Positions 6,242 to 6,498 of a stretch of DNA of 6,498 nt are shown piece after piece. The stretch lies in assembly GCA_017379815.1 (NCBI GenBank), contig JAFNVK010000188.1:1-6498 (forward strand). Direction: 5' to 3'. The DNA comes from Clostridia bacterium (GTDB taxonomy: Bacteria > Bacillota > Clostridia > Oscillospirales > CAG-272). The notes beneath the pieces were generated by a model. The model saw only the letters and a program-made list of their open reading frames with translations, had not been told where the DNA came from and searched no databases. The position numbers were made by a program, and so were the translations under genes. Numbering within the stretch: the stretch's first letter is position 1; each line of letters starts with the position of its first letter.

Positions 6242-6299
6242 AAAAAATGAAAAAGCGGATACCTTGGCTGCACAATGCAGCTGCGGTATTCGCCTTTTT
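6242..6299 (-). terminator. Long terminator-like hairpin upstream of ptsH (possible attenuator)
   Basis: The stem pairs GCGGATACC (6255-6263) with GGTATTCGC (6285-6293); an inner stem pairs GCTGCA (6267-6272) with TGCAGC (6276-6281) around CAA, with a 3x3 internal loop between. Flanking A5 (6250-6254) and T5 (6295-6299) make it bidirectional in form. On the minus strand the hairpin is followed by TTTTTCATTTTTT, a good termination tract. It stands between rplL and ptsH, so it is either a second tandem terminator for the ribosomal operon or a leader attenuator of the pts operon. I did not recognise a LicT/GlcT-type antiterminator site. Confidence 0.75.
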
Positions 6300-6332
6300 A
6301 CGGACACGAAGAGAAGAACGGTCGCGCTTGAG

Positions 6333-6372
6333 AAAAAAAGAAACAGCCCAAATGCAGAATCTGCATTTGGGC
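6333..6372 (-). terminator. Rho-independent terminator after rplL
   Basis: A perfect 12-bp inverted repeat (GCCCAAATGCAG, 6346-6357, with 6361-6372; 3-nt loop) is followed on the minus strand by TGTTTC and seven T (6333-6339). It starts about 48 nt after the rplL stop. The + strand side lacks a T tract, so it is directional and ends the ribosomal protein transcript. Confidence 0.93.
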
Positions 6373-6419
6373 CGTATCCTGTTATCTAGACAGACGGACA
6401 ATAGATGCTTTGGGTGAGA

Positions 6420-6498
6420 TTACTTAATCTCAACAGTTGCGCCTGCCTCGGTGAGGGTAGCCTTAATCTTCTCAGCCTCATCCTTGGAAACGCCTTCC
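6420..6498 (-). CDS. rplL: Ribosomal protein L7/L12, C-terminal end (partial)
   Basis: The last 25 codons before a TAA at 6420-6422 read EGVSKDEAEKIKATL, then an AGATVEIK ending. This is the conserved C-terminal domain end of L7/L12 (family pattern EGVSKEEAE, AGA-VELK). L7/L12 forms the flexible ribosomal stalk that recruits translation GTPases. The rest of the gene lies outside the window. By the usual bacterial order, rplJ and the rpl-rpo cluster would be upstream of it, which cannot be checked here. A strong terminator separates it from the pts genes. Confidence 0.93.
   Translation of the reverse strand, partial: EGVSKDEAEKIKATLTEAGATVEIK

Noticed and set aside
6176..6307. N-terminal extension of HPr to 6307
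   Set aside because: It would translate the terminator-like hairpin. HPr proteins start a few residues before the first strand, and the 6175 start puts the active His at 15.
6210..6401. 63-codon minus-strand open frame between rplL and ptsH
   Set aside because: It lies across both terminator hairpins, has no ribosome binding site and has no recognisable sequence.

Overview
The window looks like a GC-rich chromosomal segment from a Gram-positive anaerobe of the Bacillota, most likely class Clostridia. This rests on strong AGGAGG-type ribosome binding sites, a glucose-type phosphotransferase system (PTS) with clostridial-looking Enzyme I motifs, acetate kinase, and a DUF4234-like membrane protein. 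The taxonomic guess is an inference; no rRNA or other lineage marker is present.

Layout, left to right. Positions 2-103 (+) hold the last 33 codons of an unrecognised gene. Positions 148-561 (+) encode a small DUF4234-like membrane protein, followed by a strong hairpin terminator at 600-635. Everything to the right is on the minus strand. Acetate kinase (ackA, 649-1869) has its own near-consensus promoter at 1946-1974. The PTS cluster is read right to left as ptsH (HPr, 5894-6175), ptsI (Enzyme I, 4223-5890), crr-like IIA (3688-4164) and a ptsG-like IICB gene (2032-3669). At the right edge is the 3' end of rplL (ribosomal protein L7/L12) with a strong terminator. A second long hairpin lies between rplL and ptsH.

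How the genes work together. The cluster encodes a complete phosphorelay: PEP to EI (His200) to HPr (His15) to IIA (His78) to IIB (Cys487) to a sugar crossing through IIC. Sugar uptake feeds glycolysis. AckA, expressed separately, makes ATP and acetate from acetyl phosphate at the fermentative end.

Two points stand out. First, the IICB reading frame is interrupted by one in-frame TGA (2980-2982) where the family appears to have glycine; all other reading frame on both sides is intact, so this is a recent nonsense mutation, a base-call error or a readthrough case. Second, HPr keeps catalytic His15 but has Arg at position 46, where Bacillota HPr normally carries the regulatory Ser phosphorylated by HPr kinase. 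Two unexplained DNA structures also merit attention: a perfect 9-bp inverted repeat between ptsI and crr, and the terminator-like hairpin just upstream of ptsH. I found no wholly new system, CRISPR array, mobile element or tRNA.
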